Below, in pieces: positions 62,342-64,000 of a DNA stretch of 64,000 bases. Position numbers and translations under genes: made by a program. A model generated the notes under the pieces. It saw nothing but the letters and a program-made list of their open reading frames with translations. It had not been told where the DNA came from and did no database searches. How positions within the stretch are numbered: position 1 is the stretch's first letter; every line of letters starts with the position of its first letter. The stretch is from Halobellus litoreus (GTDB lineage Archaea; Halobacteriota; Halobacteria; Halobacteriales; Haloferacaceae), in assembly GCF_024464595.1 (NCBI RefSeq), contig NZ_JANHAW010000001.1, positions 310,001 to 374,000 on the forward strand, written 5' to 3'.

Positions 62342-62395
62342 AGTATGGGATCGGATGTCGGTCAAAAAGCGCTGGCGGTCGGGATCACCCGCTCC

Positions 62396-63343
62396 TCACT
62401 TCGATTCATCGGGATCGACGTCGCCGCCGTCCGTGGCCTTCGAGCCGCCGATCTGCCAGGACTTCGGCGAGTACTTCTCGGCGTACTCCTCGACGGTGAC
62501 GCGGCCCGTGATCATACTCTTCGTGATCGCCCACTCGTTCGGCCGCAGCGCGAAGTAGATGTGACCCATCACGAGCGCCAGGAGCGCGACGGCGAAGAAG
62601 TCGTGGAAGACGAAACTCCAGGCGATCAACCCCGGCGCGTCGGCCGTCCCGAGGCCGAACGAGATCCCGAGGAACGAGAACTCCCGCGTGGCGGCCCACA
62701 GCGGCTCGAGGCTCACCCGGCGCAGGAGGACGAAGCCGGTCGCGATCACGGCGAGGGACGCGCCGGTCACCCCCCAGTGGAGCAACTTCTGTGCGCTGGG
62801 ATACTCGAACTGTCGGGGGTACTCGTCGGTCATCCCCACGAGGTTCTTGAAGCGTCGCCAGAGGTCCTTGGCGTCAGCGACGCCGAACCACATCTTCGAC
62901 CAGGTCCCCTTGTAGGCGACGTGGCCGAGGTGGAAGACGACGTAGCCGAGGAGGACGACCGCCGAGACGATGTGGACGTCCAGCCACGACAGCCCCGGGA
63001 TCGCTCGCAGCGTCACCTCCGTGTTCATTATCACGAATCCCGAGAGCATCAGCGCGAAGATGGCGATGGCCATCACCCAGTGAGAGGCCCGCTGTGCGAG
63101 CGTGAAGCGCTTGATCTCGTCGACGCCCTGCTCTTCGAGGGAGTGTTCGACCTCGGACTTCGACGGGTCGTCCGCTCGCGACGTGTGGTCCGTCGGGTTC
63201 CACAGCTCTCGCAGCACGTAGTGTACGAGGAACGTGAGCGTCCCGATGAACGCGAACACGAGCAGGATGTCCCAGCTCAACCCGACGATGACTTCCCGCC
63301 CCGCGCGCTGAGCATATCTGAATATCTCGATCCCGAATGGCAT
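62396..63343 (-). CDS. Cytochrome b subunit (formate dehydrogenase gamma / thiosulfate reductase type)
   Basis: 315 residues with about five membrane helices. Haem-ligand candidates are His in RFTLAQRASHWVMAIAIF, His in WLDVHIVSAVVLLGYVVFHLGHVAYKG, and His in FFAVALLALVMGHIYFALRPNEW. EYPSAQKLLHWGVTG is a further family motif. Such subunits move electrons between quinone and a periplasmic molybdoenzyme. No Fe-S or Mo partner of the formate dehydrogenase type is adjacent, so it may serve the Tat-type oxidoreductase nearby or another enzyme. Leaderless promoter upstream. Confidence 0.88.
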   Translation of the reverse strand: MPFGIEIFRYAQRAGREVIVGLSWDILLVFAFIGTLTFLVHYVLRELWNPTDHTSRADDPSKSEVEHSLEEQGVDEIKRFTLAQRASHWVMAIAIFALMLSGFVIMNTEVTLRAIPGLSWLDVHIVSAVVLLGYVVFHLGHVAYKGTWSKMWFGVADAKDLWRRFKNLVGMTDEYPRQFEYPSAQKLLHWGVTGASLAVIATGFVLLRRVSLEPLWAATREFSFLGISFGLGTADAPGLIAWSFVFHDFFAVALLALVMGHIYFALRPNEWAITKSMITGRVTVEEYAEKYSPKSWQIGGSKATDGGDVDPDESK

Positions 63344-63367
63344 AACATAACGATAATCATGCCAAGA

Positions 63368-63373
63368 CTTAAA
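63368..63373 (-). promoter_or_regulatory. TATA box of the cytochrome b gene
   Basis: TTTAAG on the minus strand, about 27 bases before the ATG at 63343; leaderless transcription expected. Confidence 0.5.
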
Positions 63374-63544
63374 CTTAGGGTCCCCGGAATGTCCCGAGAG
63401 ACTGCATACCAGCGTCGTGTGCCTATTTCGGCCGGGCGGGCGGTCCGGAAAAAAGTCGAGGCGAGACGTCGCCGGGTGGTGAGTTCCAGCTACCGACCAC
63501 GGTTCCGACCAGCGACCGGGGCGTCCGGGTTCACCGACCTGGCG

Positions 63545-64000
63545 CTACATATACATTCGATCCTCGGGCAGTTCGTCGTCCCGTTCCTGCATCCGCTCTG
63601 CGAGTTCCGCGTAGTACTGTTCGACCTCGGCCGCGAACGCCTCCAGCGGTCCGGCGTCGATGTCGATCTCGTAGATCTCTTCGACGGTTTCGACGAGCCT
63701 GATCGACGCCTGCACGTCCGGGACCTGGGCGTGGACGGGCGTGACGAACGTGCAGACGCCCAGCGGCGAGTCGATACCCCGCTCGATCAGCGCCGCGTTG
63801 GTTCCGTCGAGGAATCCGCGCCCCATCGCCGGCACCGACCCCTCCGCGAGCCGCTTCTCGCGGTAGTCGTCGGTGGCGACGTAGAATGTCCGGTGCTCCT
63901 CCGGGCCGTGCGGAATCGGGACGCCCGAGAGAATCGCGATCTCGCGGACCCCGTTCGATTCGGTCCAGTCGAGGACCGCGTCGGCGAACGTTCGTCCGAC
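63545..64000 (-). CDS. PAC2 family protein (archaeal proteasome assembly chaperone type), 5' end outside window
   Basis: 152 codons visible; the frame is open to the window edge. PAC2/PbaB-like proteins are alpha/beta and help proteasome assembly or have related roles. The visible part has VREIAILSGVPIPHGPEEHRTFYVATDDY, then PAMGRGFLDGTNAALIERGIDSPLGVCTFVTPVHAQVPDVQASIRLVE, the conserved glycine-rich centre, and a C-terminal helix EAFAAEVEQYYAELAERMQERDDELPEDRMYM. The N-terminal third is missing. Confidence 0.88.
   Translation of the reverse strand, partial: VGRTFADAVLDWTESNGVREIAILSGVPIPHGPEEHRTFYVATDDYREKRLAEGSVPAMGRGFLDGTNAALIERGIDSPLGVCTFVTPVHAQVPDVQASIRLVETVEEIYEIDIDAGPLEAFAAEVEQYYAELAERMQERDDELPEDRMYM

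Noticed and set aside
1-64000. CRISPR array, rRNA or tRNA genes, replication origin, integrase or intact IS element
   Set aside because: No regularly spaced repeats, no rRNA-like stretches, no complete tRNA cloverleaf, no Orc1/Cdc6 gene and no transposase were seen on either strand by eye.

Overview
The window looks like chromosomal DNA of a haloarchaeon (class Halobacteria). It is G+C rich, its predicted proteins are very acidic, most starts appear leaderless with a TATA-like box about 25-30 bases upstream, and gene content is diagnostic: archaeal ribosomal protein operons, PriS/GINS, CDC48, isopentenyl phosphate kinase, HalOD1, Bat-type and DUF7344 regulators. I cannot name the genus. I recognised no rRNA, tRNA, CRISPR array or intact insertion sequence.

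Layout. 0-4.2 kb: the tail of an unidentified gene, an OsmC protein, then a zinc/manganese-type ABC importer (binding lipoprotein, ATPase, permease) behind a DtxR-like palindrome. 4.3-8 kb: polyphosphate kinase overlapping a metallophosphoesterase. 8.1-16.8 kb: a surface/secretion region with an ER-type signal peptidase, a DUF5305 membrane protein, a rhomboid, a large DUF1102-type exoprotein, two small TasA-like exported proteins and a membrane-bound DUF7344 regulator. One of the small proteins lies in a lower-G+C patch beside a 5'-truncated PIN-domain gene. 17.3-19.5 kb: pirin, a half-size flavoprotein and a TetR regulator sharing an inverted-repeat operator. 19.5-21.4 kb: mevalonate kinase and isopentenyl phosphate kinase.

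21.9-38 kb is the translation block: M42 peptidase, L11, L1-L10-L12, a four-CxxC zinc-finger protein with aEF-1beta, L21e-Rpb4-DUF655-KsgA-MscS-HemK, a two-gene MetE, and L7Ae-S28e-L24e-Ndk with a structured L7Ae leader. 38.2-52 kb holds tRNA acetyltransferase TmcA, small membrane and GNAT proteins, an eIF2B-family protein, a hydrolase, DUF7127-CDC48, a histidine kinase, a Bcp peroxiredoxin, GINS-PriS and a TrmB regulator.

52.2-64 kb is a molybdenum region: an XdhC-type maturation factor, a three-subunit PaoABC-like aldehyde/xanthine-type oxidoreductase whose iron-sulfur subunit carries a twin-arginine motif, a MocA-type cytidylyltransferase, two DsbA-like proteins lacking CxxC, a di-haem cytochrome b, and a partial PAC2-family gene at the right edge. 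The most interesting signals are the SipW/TasA-like surface locus, the TTTACC-N4-GGTAAA mini-regulon, near-identical promoters of L11 and the zinc-finger gene, and the candidate L7Ae-binding leader.
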